DNA of 64,000 nt from Paenibacillus pinihumi DSM 23905 = JCM 16419 (GTDB taxonomy: Bacteria > Bacillota > Bacilli > Paenibacillales > Paenibacillaceae). Location: assembly GCF_000422505.1 (NCBI RefSeq), contig NZ_KE383864.1, positions 416,381 through 480,380 on the forward strand, in the 5' to 3' direction. This document shows positions 52,399 to 62,025 of the stretch, piece after piece. The notes beneath the pieces are model-generated. The model saw only the letters and a list, made by a program, of their open reading frames with translations, was not told where the DNA came from and did no database searches. The number at the start of each line of letters is the position of its first letter. The stretch's first letter is position 1. The translations under genes and the position numbers were made by a program.

Positions 52399-53262
52399 CT
52401 AGAAAAGTTGTCTTAGAATATTCGCTTCTTCTTCATTTACCCACACCAGCGGCAATCTCACACCGCCAACAGGGAAGCCCCGAACCTCAAGTGCAAATTT
52501 GACTCCAACCGGATTTGGAGCCGGGGAGAACAATGCCTTGAAGATTGGATGAATCTGCTGATACAGTTTGGCTGCCCGCTGTACATCGCCGTTCAGATAA
52601 GCGTTAATCATTTGTTTCATTTCTTTGCCGACGATATGGCCGGCTACACTGATAATCCCGTGTCCGCCTACAGCAAGCACCGGCAGTGCCGCCCCATCAT
52701 CACCAGAGTAAACCAGGAAGCCTTCCGGCGCACCGTTAAGAATTTGTGTAACTACGTCAATTGATGCACATTCTTTGGTTCCGACTACATTGTCCAGCTC
52801 TGCAAGCCGCAATGTGGTCTCCGGGCTTAAGCTGATGCCAGTTCTGCTCGGCACGTTGTACAAGAGAACGGGAAGCTTTGTCGATTCGGCAACAGCCTTG
52901 AAATGCTGATACAGTCCTTCCTGATTTGGACGGTTGTAATACGGAGCCACCAGTAGCAGAGCATCAACCCCGGTCTCCCCGGCAGCCTGAGTCAAATGGA
53001 TGGAATGGGCAGTATTATTGCTGCCCGTCCCCGCAATGATCTTGCATCTTCCCGCTGCACGCTTCACGCCAAACCGGAATAGCTCCAGCTTTTCTTCATC
53101 CGAAAGTGTGGGCGATTCGCCAGTTGTTCCGGCAAGGACGATACTGTCATTCTGCTGCTCATCTATTAGATAATCAATTAATCGTCCGGTTGCATCCCAA
53201 TCAATTTGACCATTCGCGTCGAACGGGGTTACCATTGCGGTCACTAATCTTCCAAAATCCAT
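52399..53262 (-). CDS. dapA: 4-hydroxy-tetrahydrodipicolinate synthase
   Basis: DapA condenses pyruvate and aspartate semialdehyde, the branch point for lysine, diaminopimelate and dipicolinate. The 287-residue aldolase-type barrel has AGTTGESPTLSDEEK, LYNVPSRTGI with the catalytic Tyr, and the Schiff-base Lys in VVGTKECASID. Its aspartate semialdehyde substrate should come from Asd, whose gene is only a remnant in this locus. It follows dapG by 81 bp without a terminator, so dapG-dapA is likely one unit. Confidence 0.97.
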   Translation of the reverse strand: MDFGRLVTAMVTPFDANGQIDWDATGRLIDYLIDEQQNDSIVLAGTTGESPTLSDEEKLELFRFGVKRAAGRCKIIAGTGSNNTAHSIHLTQAAGETGVDALLLVAPYYNRPNQEGLYQHFKAVAESTKLPVLLYNVPSRTGISLSPETTLRLAELDNVVGTKECASIDVVTQILNGAPEGFLVYSGDDGAALPVLAVGGHGIISVAGHIVGKEMKQMINAYLNGDVQRAAKLYQQIHPIFKALFSPAPNPVGVKFALEVRGFPVGGVRLPLVWVNEEEANILRQLF

Positions 53263-53343
53263 ATTGACGTCCTCCGATTATAAAAATTGATAATGAGGGC
53301 TAAACCTCACCGTTATGATTATTGTCGCTTATATATTATAACA

Positions 53344-54561
53344 TTATAAATGCAATTCGAACTTGGCATGTAACGCTCTGAGCGCGGGAACCATATCATT
53401 CTGCCGCACAAGCACCCAGATTGTGCTGTTGGAGTCTGCCGACTGTAAAATCGGTATATCCAGCTCCGCCAGCGCCTCCACGATACGGGCCATGATGCCG
53501 GGGACACCATTCATTCCGCCCCCGATCACCGATACCTTCGCACAGCCTGTAACGGCCTTCGGATCGTAACCAATCTTCCGCAGAACGGAAATAGCATGCT
53601 CCGCATCACTGTCAAAAACGGTGTACACGGCTCCGCCCAAGTTAACGTTGATGAAATCCACGCTGATCTGATGGCTTGCCATCGCCTGGAATACCTGGAG
53701 CTGAACATCGCATTCCTGATCCTGCTGGGCCTGCACCGAGATTTGAGTAACTCCTTCGACGTGAGCGATACCTGTAACATGTCGGTCTTTAACCGACAGG
53801 TTCACAGCTCCGTCCAGATGTGTGACCAGTGTGCCTTCATCGTCCGAAAATGTTGAACGGACACGCAGCGGCACGCCCGCCTGCTGTGCGATTTCTACAG
53901 CCCGGGGATGAATAACCTTGGCTCCCTGGCGGGCCATATTGCAAATTTCGCCGTACCCGACGACGGAGAGCGGCTTTGCGTTCTTGACAATTCTTGGGTC
54001 AGCGGTCAATATGCCGTTTACATCCGTATAGATATCAACACGCTCTGCCTGCAAGGCTGCCCCCAGTGCTGTCGCCGAAGTATCACTGCCGCCACGTCCA
54101 AGGGTCGTCAGTTCGCCCTCAGCTGTCCGGCCCTGAAAACCTGCGACAATAACAACCGATTGTTCCGCCAGATGCTTCAGGATCGCCTGCGGCTTCATCT
54201 CCACTATTTTTGCATTGCCGAATTTGGCATCCGTTATGATGCCGGCCTGGCCTCCGGTCAATACCACAGCCGGGATGCCGCTGGCCTGCAGGAGAGAACA
54301 CATCGTAACAGCTGAAATGATCTCTCCGCAGCACATGAGCAGATCACGCTCCCTTACAGGGAGATGCGCCTGTCCATTGCCGGACGTCAAACCAAGCAAG
54401 GTGTCGGTTGCATAAGGCTCGCCCTTGCGGCCCATTGCCGAGACCACGATAACAAGCTGATAGGCAGCCTGCCTTTCTCTCTTAATATGAACAATAACCC
54501 TCTCTCTCGCAGTTGCTGTCGAAAGAGAGGTTCCGCCAAATTTTTGAACCAAAATAGCCAT
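53344..54561 (-). CDS. dapG: Aspartate kinase DapG
   Basis: Aspartate kinase phosphorylates Asp as the first step to DAP. The 405 residues contain the kinase signature ILVQKFGGTSLS, TLGRGGSDTSATALG, YTDVNGILTADPRIV, followed by a regulatory pair of ACT domains from about 260 (VTGIAHVEGVTQISV) to the end. The locus places it as the DAP-regulated DapG isozyme (inference). In B. subtilis the preceding gene is asd; here that place holds the asd remnant. Confidence 0.95.
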   Translation of the reverse strand: MAILVQKFGGTSLSTATARERVIVHIKRERQAAYQLVIVVSAMGRKGEPYATDTLLGLTSGNGQAHLPVRERDLLMCCGEIISAVTMCSLLQASGIPAVVLTGGQAGIITDAKFGNAKIVEMKPQAILKHLAEQSVVIVAGFQGRTAEGELTTLGRGGSDTSATALGAALQAERVDIYTDVNGILTADPRIVKNAKPLSVVGYGEICNMARQGAKVIHPRAVEIAQQAGVPLRVRSTFSDDEGTLVTHLDGAVNLSVKDRHVTGIAHVEGVTQISVQAQQDQECDVQLQVFQAMASHQISVDFINVNLGGAVYTVFDSDAEHAISVLRKIGYDPKAVTGCAKVSVIGGGMNGVPGIMARIVEALAELDIPILQSADSNSTIWVLVRQNDMVPALRALHAKFELHL

Positions 54562-54629
54562 GTGGCTGTTTCCTCCGTAACGTAAAAGCGGCTTTTATCC
54601 AGTTTACGCTACTGCAAGCCAGGAGTGCA

Positions 54630-54920
54630 CTATTTTTGCCCGTTTGTATTATGCTCTGCGATTTGAACCGGAATCCGATCGGCTCTCTTAAGCAAATTGT
54701 CGGATACGTTCCATAACAGAAATTGGTTGGCATCTGCAAGTTCATATTCATTTTTCAGTTCTACATATACAGATTCGAAAATGGCCGTATACAACAGAAA
54801 TACGTACACAGGTTGCAGTAACGTCAATGGACTTATCGCCCATAATTTTTTCGTTTCGCGAACCCTCTTCATTTCTTTCAAAGTGCAGCCAGGATAAGCA
54901 TTTCTATAATTACATAACAA
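54630..54920 (-). pseudogene. Decayed remnant of aspartate-semialdehyde dehydrogenase (asd)
   Basis: The frame between spoVFB and dapG codes up to 96 residues that align with the C-terminal third of Asd. KEMKRVRETKKLW matches the EEMKMINETKKI region; ESVYVEL follows the position of the catalytic GHSESVYIE motif, with its His-Ser replaced by IF; NEYELAD continues the family text. Then about 45-50 residues are missing before LLWNVSDNLLK and VQIAE, the conserved C terminus. The N-terminal two thirds (NAD-binding loop, catalytic Cys) are gone. It starts directly after the spoVFB stop, as asd does in Bacillus. A functional asd must lie elsewhere. Confidence 0.8.
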
Positions 54921-54922
54921 TT

Positions 54923-55516
54923 CTAGTAGTTAAAACGTTCTACCAGCATTGGCTGAAGCTGCCTGCCTTCAAGAGCGGCTTCGCAAGCTTCTAATATTAA
55001 ATCCATTCTGGCCACCAGAGAATTAGGTTTACGGACGGGATCGTCCTGGCCGAACGGCACGAAATAAATATGCTTGGCTGCCAACAGCTTCGCAATATTC
55101 GCCGCATTAAGACCGAGTCCGTCATTGGTCGACACAGCCAGCACAACCGGCCGCTGGTTTCTCATCTGCGCCTTCGCCGCCATTAAGACAGCTCCATCGG
55201 TCATTGCGTTGGCAAGCTTGCTTGTCGTATTGCCCGTGCATGGGGCGATGACCAGCACATCGATCTGCTTGGATGGTCCAAGCGGCTCTGCCTGAACAAT
55301 CGTAGAGATCAATTCATTACCGGTCAATTCCTTGAGCTGCTGCTGCCAATCTGCCGATTTGCCAAATCTCGTATCGGTAGTCATGATCGTATTCGAGACA
55401 ATCGGAATGACATTAGCCCCAGCATCTACAAAGCGTTTAATTTGCGGCATTACTTCTGCGAATGTACAATGTGAGCCGGATAACGCATATCCGACCGTTT
55501 TGCCCTGCCAACTCAT
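54923..55516 (-). CDS. spoVFB: Dipicolinate synthase subunit B
   Basis: SpoVFB (DpaB) is the flavoprotein-fold subunit of dipicolinate synthase, active in the mother cell. The 197 residues show the flavoprotein pattern VGYALSGSHCTFAEVMP, VLVIAPCTGNTTSKLANAMTDGAVLMAAKA and AKHIYFVPFGQDDP. Its ATG overlaps the stop of spoVFA (ATGA). The gene appears intact, although the next gene asd is decayed. Confidence 0.96.
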   Translation of the reverse strand: MSWQGKTVGYALSGSHCTFAEVMPQIKRFVDAGANVIPIVSNTIMTTDTRFGKSADWQQQLKELTGNELISTIVQAEPLGPSKQIDVLVIAPCTGNTTSKLANAMTDGAVLMAAKAQMRNQRPVVLAVSTNDGLGLNAANIAKLLAAKHIYFVPFGQDDPVRKPNSLVARMDLILEACEAALEGRQLQPMLVERFNY

Positions 55517-56412
55517 TTTCCATCCCCCCGTAATCGTACATCATCCAAAATCAACCGACTTAAACAGTCCGCAAGTATGCGTCCAGCAGTTTTGGGAGCT
55601 ACGATTCCCGGGAGTCCGGGTGCCAGCAGCGCCTTGATTCCGCGTTTTTCAGCAAAACGGAAATCCGTACCACCCGGCTTGGAGGCCAGGTCAATAACAA
55701 CGGCGCGAGAGGGCATTTTCGCAATAATTTGTGCTGTGACTATCATAGTCGGAATTGTATTAAAAAGCAAGTCAATATTCCCAACATGCAGCTGCAAATC
55801 CTTGATGTAGAAGGGATTCAACCCCATCTCCTCGGCACGTGCGAAGTGCTCAATGCGCCTGACACCGACCTGTACTTTCGCCCCGAGTCCCTGCAAGGAT
55901 CGCGCCATCGTAAACCCGGTCCGCCCAATGCCCAGTACCATCGAATTTGACCCGTGAATCGTAATATCCGTATTTTGAATGGCCATCATAATGGCACCCT
56001 CGGCCGTTGGTATTGAATTGTAAATGGCAACATCATCACGTTCCAGCAACTCGACAAGCTCCAGCCCATGCTCGTTGCAGAGCTGGCGCAAATAAGGCTT
56101 TGCCATGCCGGTATAAATTTTGCAGTGCTTAGGCAGCCGCGATACATGCGTAACTGTCAACTTCAGCTCCCGGTCACTGAATACAGCCGTAATTTCCCCG
56201 TTATCATCTGTACCGACAACAGGTAGTATAAGAGCATCGACCTGCTCAAACAGCTCCTCTGTCAGTTCCGCATGCACGGCTCCGTCAAGCGGCGTATGCA
56301 AACCGTCAAATCCAACAATGGTAACAGCCGCATCAAGCTCAGCCAACTTGCGGATGATTTCCAATGCTCTCGCATCTCCGCCGAGCAGCAGAATATGAGT
56401 ACCCGTCAGCAT
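55513..56412 (-). CDS. spoVFA: Dipicolinate synthase subunit A
   Basis: SpoVFA (DpaA) is the dehydrogenase subunit converting dihydrodipicolinate to dipicolinic acid for the spore core. The 299 residues hold an N-terminal domain (HILLLGGDARALEIIRKLAEL) and a Rossmann domain with GIGRTGFTMARSLQGLGAKVQVGVRR (about 152-177). It heads spoVFA-spoVFB behind a SigK-type promoter. A strong terminator isolates it from dut. Confidence 0.97.
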   Translation of the reverse strand: MLTGTHILLLGGDARALEIIRKLAELDAAVTIVGFDGLHTPLDGAVHAELTEELFEQVDALILPVVGTDDNGEITAVFSDRELKLTVTHVSRLPKHCKIYTGMAKPYLRQLCNEHGLELVELLERDDVAIYNSIPTAEGAIMMAIQNTDITIHGSNSMVLGIGRTGFTMARSLQGLGAKVQVGVRRIEHFARAEEMGLNPFYIKDLQLHVGNIDLLFNTIPTMIVTAQIIAKMPSRAVVIDLASKPGGTDFRFAEKRGIKALLAPGLPGIVAPKTAGRILADCLSRLILDDVRLRGDGK

Positions 56413-56448
56413 AGCGTTTCACTCCTTTCTCGCGCACCAGATATACGC

Positions 56449-56477
56449 TATCTTATGCCGCAGCCCAAAGGAGGGTG
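56449..56477 (-). promoter_or_regulatory. SigK-type promoter candidate of spoVFAB
   Basis: -35 CACC (56477-56474, mACm), spacer 16, -10 CATAAGATA (56457-56449), a full match to CATAnnnTA. B. subtilis spoVF is SigK dependent. Confidence 0.75.
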
Positions 56478-56483
56478 AAAAAC

Positions 56484-56526
56484 AAAAAAACGGCAAGGCA
56501 GGAAGCACTCCCTGTCTTGCCGTTTT
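56484..56526 (-). terminator. mlpA-dut terminator
   Basis: CGGCAAGACAGG pairs with CCTGCCTTGCCG and is followed by TTTTTTT on the minus strand. T-runs flank both sides, so it may work in both directions. Confidence 0.88.
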
Positions 56527-56574
56527 TACTTCTGTTGGTATAACGAACATGATTGCTGAAAATTCTACCGGAAC

Positions 56575-57018
56575 CTAGACACCAGTATGTCCAAATCCGC
56601 CGTTTCCGCGAACTGTATCCGACAATTCCTCACACTCTTCCAGATCAATCTGCGGCACCAGTTGGAAAACCATTTGGGCAATGCGCTCGCCACGGTTAAT
56701 AACGAACGGCTCCTGGCCCAAATTAATGAGCAGCACCTTCACTTCACCACGGTAATCAGCATCAATCGTACCCGGGGAGTTCAGACATGTAATGCCGTGC
56801 TTGTACGCCAGACCGCTACGCGGCCGGATTTGAGCCTCAAGCTCCACCGGCATTGCGAAGGCAAAGCCGGTTGGGATCAGCATGCGCTGTCCGGGAGCCA
56901 GTGTAACCGGCTCCTCTACTGCAGCCTGCAAGTCAAATCCGCTCGCCGCTTGTGACATTTTACGTGGAAGCTCCAAACCGGTACTTCCGGGAAGTCGTTT
57001 AATTTGTACCTGAAACAA
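56575..57018 (-). CDS. dut: dUTPase
   Basis: Dut hydrolyses dUTP to dUMP. The 147-residue trimeric-type enzyme has all motifs: ASGFDLQAA, RPRSGLAYKHGI, CLNSPGTIDADYRGE, RIAQMVFQL and the C-terminal RGNGGFGHTG that closes over the active site. The TTG start has AAGGAGA seven bases ahead and lies within the end of mlpA (20-bp overlap). In B. subtilis this place holds ymxH, which is not present. Confidence 0.96.
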   Translation of the reverse strand: MFQVQIKRLPGSTGLELPRKMSQAASGFDLQAAVEEPVTLAPGQRMLIPTGFAFAMPVELEAQIRPRSGLAYKHGITCLNSPGTIDADYRGEVKVLLINLGQEPFVINRGERIAQMVFQLVPQIDLEECEELSDTVRGNGGFGHTGV

Positions 57019-58264
57019 GTGAATCTCTCCTTAATCCCGCTGCTGCATTATCGTTCGTTCCTACCATCGCTACGGCGAACGGAACAGACAGCATCCGGCT
57101 CGTAATTTCGCGGATGTCCGCTTCTGTAACCTGATCAATCCGCTCCAGCATCTGATCAAGTGTATAGTGTCTTCCAAGCATCAGCTCGTTTTTGCCAATC
57201 CGGTTCATACGGCTGCTTGTGCTCTCCAGGCTTAAAATAAGACTTCCCTTGAGCTGCTCCTTGCCTCTGTGAAGCTCAGCTGCAGTAAGTCCGTTAGCTG
57301 ACAGATCACCCATCATCTCCACAGTCAGATCCAGCACTTCCTTCGTCTGCTTTGGAGCAGTTCCTGCATAGATGGTGAAGAGGCCTGTGTCCGCATAGGA
57401 AGTGTGATAGGAATAGACAGAGTAAGCCAGACCGCGTTTCTCGCGGATCTCCTGGAACAGACGGGAGCTCATCCCTCCGCCAATGGCGTTGTTAAGCAAA
57501 ATCATTGCGTAGAGCTTCTCATCTGAAATCGAGCAGCCCGGGAAAGAGATGCAGATATGGTTCTGCTCTGTCTGCTTCTGATGGAACAAATAATCACTCT
57601 GAAAAATCGGGGATGTTGTCGTCCCGGCATTACCTGTGTTATCAAATAAGCCGAAATAGCGCTCCAGCAATTCGAGAACAGCCTGATCTTCCACATTGCC
57701 GGCTACACTGATAACCGTGTTGTCGATGCGATAGCATGATTTCATGTGTCCGATCAGATCAGCTGAACTCATGTCCAGCAGACGCTCCTCCAGACCAAGA
57801 ATCGAGTAGGCAAGGGAATGCGTGCCGAATGCGGCTCTGGACGCTTCATCATGCACTTTGTCATCCGGCGTATCCTCATACATCGAGATTTCCTCGAGAA
57901 TGACATTCTTCTCTTTCGCAAGCTCCTCGGAATCAAACTGCGACTCAAAGAACATATCCGCCAGAGCCTCGACTGCAAGCGGGAGATGCTCATCGAGCAC
58001 CTTCGCGAAATAGCAGGTATACTCCTTGGATGTAAAAGCATTCACGTTGCCGCCAATGCCGTCGAATAAATCCGCTATATCCTTGGCGCTGCGCTGGCTC
58101 GTACCTTTGAATAGCATATGCTCTATAAAATGTGAAATCCCGTTATTGTCAGGTGTTTCATTACGTGATCCCGTCTTGACCCATATGCCAAAGGAAACCG
58201 ATCTGCAGGTCGGGATATTCTCCACAACGACACGCAGTCCATTCTTTAATGTATATTTTTTCAT
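56999..58264 (-). CDS. mlpA: M16 peptidase MlpA (YmxG)
   Basis: A 421-residue processing-peptidase-like M16 protein with intact zinc site HFIEHMLFKGTSQRS (HxxEH, about 45-49) and the downstream NVILEEISMYEDTPDD helix. In B. subtilis it is named MlpA and lies after pnpA and ylxY; its substrates are not known. It is cytoplasmic, with no signal peptide. It overlaps dut. Confidence 0.93.
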   Translation of the reverse strand: MKKYTLKNGLRVVVENIPTCRSVSFGIWVKTGSRNETPDNNGISHFIEHMLFKGTSQRSAKDIADLFDGIGGNVNAFTSKEYTCYFAKVLDEHLPLAVEALADMFFESQFDSEELAKEKNVILEEISMYEDTPDDKVHDEASRAAFGTHSLAYSILGLEERLLDMSSADLIGHMKSCYRIDNTVISVAGNVEDQAVLELLERYFGLFDNTGNAGTTTSPIFQSDYLFHQKQTEQNHICISFPGCSISDEKLYAMILLNNAIGGGMSSRLFQEIREKRGLAYSVYSYHTSYADTGLFTIYAGTAPKQTKEVLDLTVEMMGDLSANGLTAAELHRGKEQLKGSLILSLESTSSRMNRIGKNELMLGRHYTLDQMLERIDQVTEADIREITSRMLSVPFAVAMVGTNDNAAAGLRRDSLVSGTN

Positions 58265-58313
58265 CAGGTCCCCTCCTCAAATCAATGATACCACTATATC
58301 AGAATTAACAGGC

Positions 58314-59306
58314 TCACTCAACTTCGGGCACCCGCTTCTCGGAGAGGGTTTCGCTGACTGTGCCAATATTCAGCCCTTTTTTGCGTATTTCCCTAATCAT
58401 TCCCGGCAGCGCTTCACTTGAGGACGCCGTCGGATGCATCAAAATAAGTGTGCCCGGCTCAATTCGCAGCCGGATCTTTTGAATAATGGCATACGCGGGC
58501 GGCTTCTTCCAGTCTATCGTATCCAGTGTCCAGAGTACCGTTCTCAACCCCTGCTCTGCGGCAACCTGCACAGTCGTCTGGTTGTAATCACCTGAGGGAG
58601 GGGCAAACCACTTGTTTTTAACATTCAGCTCGCTCTTAAGCAACGCTTCCGTCTTGGCAATCTGCTGGTAGGCCGCATCTCTCCCCAAACGGCTCATATC
58701 CGGATGGGAATAGGCATGATTGGACAACTCGTGCCCCTCGGACTGGATGTGGCGTGCAAGATCGGCATTTTTCTTCAGCCAGCTGCCGTCCAGAAAGAAA
58801 GTAGCCTTGACTTTCTCGTCCTTGAGCGTTCTTAAAATCGGCTCCAGAAATTCATTGCCCCAGGCCACATTAATCATAAAAGAGACCATAGCCTTATTGG
58901 GATTTCCTTTATAAACCGGATGCACCCCCAAATCGTGAAGCTTAACCTCCGGTTCAACCTCATGATATTGAAAGCGGATTGGAGCTTGTGGCGATGCCTT
59001 CGCCAGACGGTAGGTCTCCTCAACGTCAACCTCCAGACCGTTATAGCCCGGAATCGCTTTCCAGACCCGGTCCACGACCGCATTTACAGGAGCCACATTG
59101 CGCTTAACTGCTTCCCTGCTGATCTGTTCATAGAGGGAGTCCAGCTCATTAGAACCGTCCCTTGCCGCCGTGCTTATAAATGCCGTCTCATTTGTCCTTG
59201 AGTTTTTCAGTTCTTGAATATAATCAGCCATTCCGCCCTTGAAGACAGCTGCCCACCCGAATATCAGCAGCGTAACCGTCATAGCTGCCCACTTTTTATT
59301 GACCAT
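58314..59306 (-). CDS. ylxY: YlxY-type polysaccharide deacetylase-like protein
   Basis: A 330-residue secreted or membrane-anchored protein with an N-terminal signal anchor (about 5-25) and a NodB-type domain from about 140. In motif 1 the usual FTFDDG is replaced by VSFMINVAWGN, so the metal-coordinating Asp pair is lost; motif 2 is NHAYSHPDMS and motif 3 WFAPPSGDYN. It is the YlxY subfamily, sporulation linked, and may not be an active deacetylase. Preceded by a SigE-type promoter candidate and 49 bp from mlpA. Confidence 0.9.
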   Translation of the reverse strand: MVNKKWAAMTVTLLIFGWAAVFKGGMADYIQELKNSRTNETAFISTAARDGSNELDSLYEQISREAVKRNVAPVNAVVDRVWKAIPGYNGLEVDVEETYRLAKASPQAPIRFQYHEVEPEVKLHDLGVHPVYKGNPNKAMVSFMINVAWGNEFLEPILRTLKDEKVKATFFLDGSWLKKNADLARHIQSEGHELSNHAYSHPDMSRLGRDAAYQQIAKTEALLKSELNVKNKWFAPPSGDYNQTTVQVAAEQGLRTVLWTLDTIDWKKPPAYAIIQKIRLRIEPGTLILMHPTASSSEALPGMIREIRKKGLNIGTVSETLSEKRVPEVE

Positions 59307-59332
59307 TATCCTCCGCTCCTCTCATTCACTTC

Positions 59333-59361
59333 ATCCTATGAGCAGGGGGACGAGAATATGA
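59333..59361 (-). promoter_or_regulatory. SigE-type promoter candidate of ylxY
   Basis: -35 TCATATT (59361-59355), a full match to KMATATT; spacer exactly 14; -10 CATAGGAT (59340-59333), six of eight to CATACAMT. Confidence 0.65.
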
Positions 59362-59368
59362 GGACAAA

Positions 59369-59398
59369 CAAAAAGAGACAGACAGGATCTGACTCTTT
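59369..59398 (-). terminator. pnp terminator
   Basis: AAAGAGTCAGA pairs with TCTGTCTCTTT (one mismatch) and continues into TTTTTG on the minus strand. Confidence 0.75.
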
Positions 59399-59504
59399 GT
59401 TGAACAATTAATTTGAGCAGGCATCCGCCATAGAAGCACCCGCTGCTTTCTTGGAAAGCCGGGTAAGCGAAGTATGGAAGATTGCCTGTGTATATGAGGT
59501 TGTC

Positions 59505-61613
59505 TTAATTGTCAGCTGTATCGGTTGTTTGTGCAGCCAGAACAGCCTTTCTGGACAGGTTGACGCGGCCTTGCTGATCGATCTCCGTAACTTTAACCGT
59601 GATCTGATCGCCCACCTTGACAACATCCTCCGTTTTGACAACGCGTTCAGCTGCCAACTGCGAGATGTGTACAAGACCTTCCTTGTTCGGCAGGATTTCA
59701 ACGAATGCACCGAACTTCTCAACACGCTTGACCGTACCGACATAGATTTCGCCGACAACAACTTCTTTAACGATGCCTTCGATAATCTGTCTGGCTTTTT
59801 GATTCATCTCTTCATTAGAAGAAGCGATAAATACCGTACCATCCTGCTCGATATCGATTTTCACGCCGGTTTCTTCAATGATTTTATTGATAATTTTACC
59901 GCCTGCTCCGATAACATCACGGATTTTGTCCGGATTGATATGCAGAACAAGAATTTTAGGCGCATACTGTGACAGATTGGTACGGGGCTGCTTGATAACA
60001 TCCAGCATTTTGCCGAGAATGATCATGCGGCCTTCACGTGCTTGCTCAAGCGCCTGAGTCAAGATGCTGCGGTCAATACCGTCAATCTTGATGTCCATCT
60101 GGATTGCAGTTACACCCTCAGCCGTACCGGCTACTTTAAAGTCCATGTCGCCAAGATGATCTTCCAAGCCTTGAATATCAGTCAGAATGGAGAAATGATC
60201 CCCTTCTTTGATCAATCCCATCGCTACACCCGCTACCGGAGCTTTAATTGGTACCCCAGCATCCATCATCGCCATCGTGCTGGCACAAATGCTCGCCTGC
60301 GAGGAAGAGCCGTTCGATTCCAATACCTCGGATACAAGACGGATAGTGTACGGGAACTCACTTTCCGACGGAATAACCTTGGACAATGCGCGCTCACCAA
60401 GGGCACCATGTCCAATTTCACGGCGTCCAGGTGCACGAAGCGGTCTTGCTTCACCCACGCTGAACGGAGGGAAATTGTAATGATGCATGAAACGCTTGGA
60501 CTCCTCCAGGCTAATACCGTCCAAAATTTGCACGTCACCAAGCGCACCGAGTGTACAAATGCTTAATGCTTGTGTTTGGCCTCTTGTAAACAGACCAGAG
60601 CCGTGTGTGCGTGGCAACAGCGAAACATCGCATTCGATTGGTCTGATTTCACTAAGGCCACGACCGTCAGGACGGACTTTGTCAACGGTGATCAAGCGTC
60701 TGACTTCTTCCTTCACAATATCATGAAGCACTTCCTTGACATCATCCAGAAGAGACTTGTCCTCTGCATAAATTTCCTCAAAGTGTGCTACAGCTTCTTC
60801 TTCAATCGCATCAATAGCATCTTGTCTGGCATGCTTCTCCGGAATCCGGATTGCTTCCACAAGGCGGGCTTCCGCATATTCGCGGACAGCCTGGTTCACC
60901 TCAGCATTGACCGCATGGAGCTTGACTTCCATTTTAGGTTTTCCTGCGAGGGCAACCAGCTCCTCCTGCTTCGCAACAATCAGCTTGATTTCATCATGTC
61001 CGAACATGATGGCTTCCAGCATGACTTCCTCGGATACCTCATTGGCCTCCGCTTCAACCATCATGATGGCGTCTTTGGTACCAGCGACAACAACATGAAT
61101 ATCGCTCTTTTCCTCTTCTTCAACTGTAGGGTTAATGATGAACTTGCCGTCTACACGACCGACAATAACACCACCTACAGGACCGTTAAAAGGTACATCC
61201 GAAATCGACAATGCAGCGGAAGTACCGATCATTGCTGCGATTTCAGGCGAACAGTTCTGATCTACGCTCATGACCAGATCCAAAATCTGTACGTCATTTC
61301 TGAAGCCCTCAGGGAACAACGGACGAATCGGCCGGTCCGTCAAGCGGCTGGCAAGAATGGCCTTCTCGCTGGGACGTCCTTCCCGTTTGATGAAGCCGCC
61401 TGGAATTTTACCAACCGCATACAGACGTTCCTCATAGTTAACGGTCAGCGGGAAAAAATCCAGATCTTTCGGTTCAGAGGAAGCCGTTACAGTACACAAT
61501 ACGACTGTATCTCCATAGCGAACTGTGACAGCAGCATTTGCCTGTTTGGCCAATCGGCCGGTTTCCAGTACAAGCGGACGACCGCCCAGCTGCATTTCTA
61601 CACGTTGAAACAT
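59505..61613 (-). CDS. pnp: Polyribonucleotide nucleotidyltransferase (PNPase)
   Basis: PNPase is a phosphorolytic 3'-5' exoribonuclease. From ATG 61613 ([20 protein letters not shown] eight bases ahead) it is 702 residues: RNase PH domain 1, an all-alpha linker, RNase PH domain 2 with [20 protein letters not shown], the KH domain ([21 protein letters not shown]) and the S1 domain ([26 protein letters not shown]). The open frame runs 20 codons further up but without a ribosome binding site. It lies downstream of rpsO. Confidence 0.98.
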   Translation of the reverse strand: MFQRVEMQLGGRPLVLETGRLAKQANAAVTVRYGDTVVLCTVTASSEPKDLDFFPLTVNYEERLYAVGKIPGGFIKREGRPSEKAILASRLTDRPIRPLFPEGFRNDVQILDLVMSVDQNCSPEIAAMIGTSAALSISDVPFNGPVGGVIVGRVDGKFIINPTVEEEEKSDIHVVVAGTKDAIMMVEAEANEVSEEVMLEAIMFGHDEIKLIVAKQEELVALAGKPKMEVKLHAVNAEVNQAVREYAEARLVEAIRIPEKHARQDAIDAIEEEAVAHFEEIYAEDKSLLDDVKEVLHDIVKEEVRRLITVDKVRPDGRGLSEIRPIECDVSLLPRTHGSGLFTRGQTQALSICTLGALGDVQILDGISLEESKRFMHHYNFPPFSVGEARPLRAPGRREIGHGALGERALSKVIPSESEFPYTIRLVSEVLESNGSSSQASICASTMAMMDAGVPIKAPVAGVAMGLIKEGDHFSILTDIQGLEDHLGDMDFKVAGTAEGVTAIQMDIKIDGIDRSILTQALEQAREGRMIILGKMLDVIKQPRTNLSQYAPKILVLHINPDKIRDVIGAGGKIINKIIEETGVKIDIEQDGTVFIASSNEEMNQKARQIIEGIVKEVVVGEIYVGTVKRVEKFGAFVEILPNKEGLVHISQLAAERVVKTEDVVKVGDQITVKVTEIDQQGRVNLSRKAVLAAQTTDTADN

Positions 61614-61710
61614 AGGATATCCCTCCTTGTCTAGTTTGATTTCGACAACCTGCCGGAAAGTCCTTCTCCGCAAGGTTTATGTAAAAAATATTGAAAATCC
61701 TGAATATTTT

Positions 61711-61748
61711 AAAAAGCAACCCGGCTTGTACAACCAGGTTGCTTTTTT
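61711..61748. terminator. rpsO-pnp intergenic terminator
   Basis: AAAAAGCAACC and GGTTGCTTTTTT form a stem with T-runs in both directions; on the minus strand it ends rpsO ahead of pnp. Some readthrough into pnp is likely because no strong pnp promoter is evident. Confidence 0.85.
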
Positions 61749-61755
61749 CCCCGTA

Positions 61756-62025
61756 TTAACGACGAAGACCAAGTTTTTCGATCAATGCGCTATAACGTTT
61801 AACATCTTTGTTTTTCAGGTAAGCAAGCAGCTTACGGCGCTGACCTACCATTTTGAGCAAACCGCGACGGGAATGATGATCTTTCTTGTGCTCCCGAAGA
61901 TGTTGCGTCAAATTAACGATGTTCTCAGTCAGGATAGCGACTTGCACTTCCGGTGAACCGGTATCACTCGCGTGAGTTTTGTGCGTTTCGATCAGTTCGT
62001 TCTTGCGTTCTTGAGTAATTGCCAT
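61756..62025 (-). CDS. rpsO: Ribosomal protein S15
   Basis: S15 binds 16S rRNA early in 30S assembly. The 89-residue protein is full length: [31 protein letters not shown], then [29 protein letters not shown] and [13 protein letters not shown]. It has a perfect AAGGAGGTGA upstream. In many bacteria S15 represses its own mRNA through a leader fold; the leader here (62026-62130) is structured, with a palindrome GCTGATATCAGC. Confidence 0.98.
   Translation of the reverse strand: MAITQERKNELIETHKTHASDTGSPEVQVAILTENIVNLTQHLREHKKDHHSRRGLLKMVGQRRKLLAYLKNKDVKRYSALIEKLGLRR

Noticed and set aside
60570-61634. 354-codon open frame on the plus strand
   Set aside because: It is antisense to pnp, which has full family coverage; no start signal.
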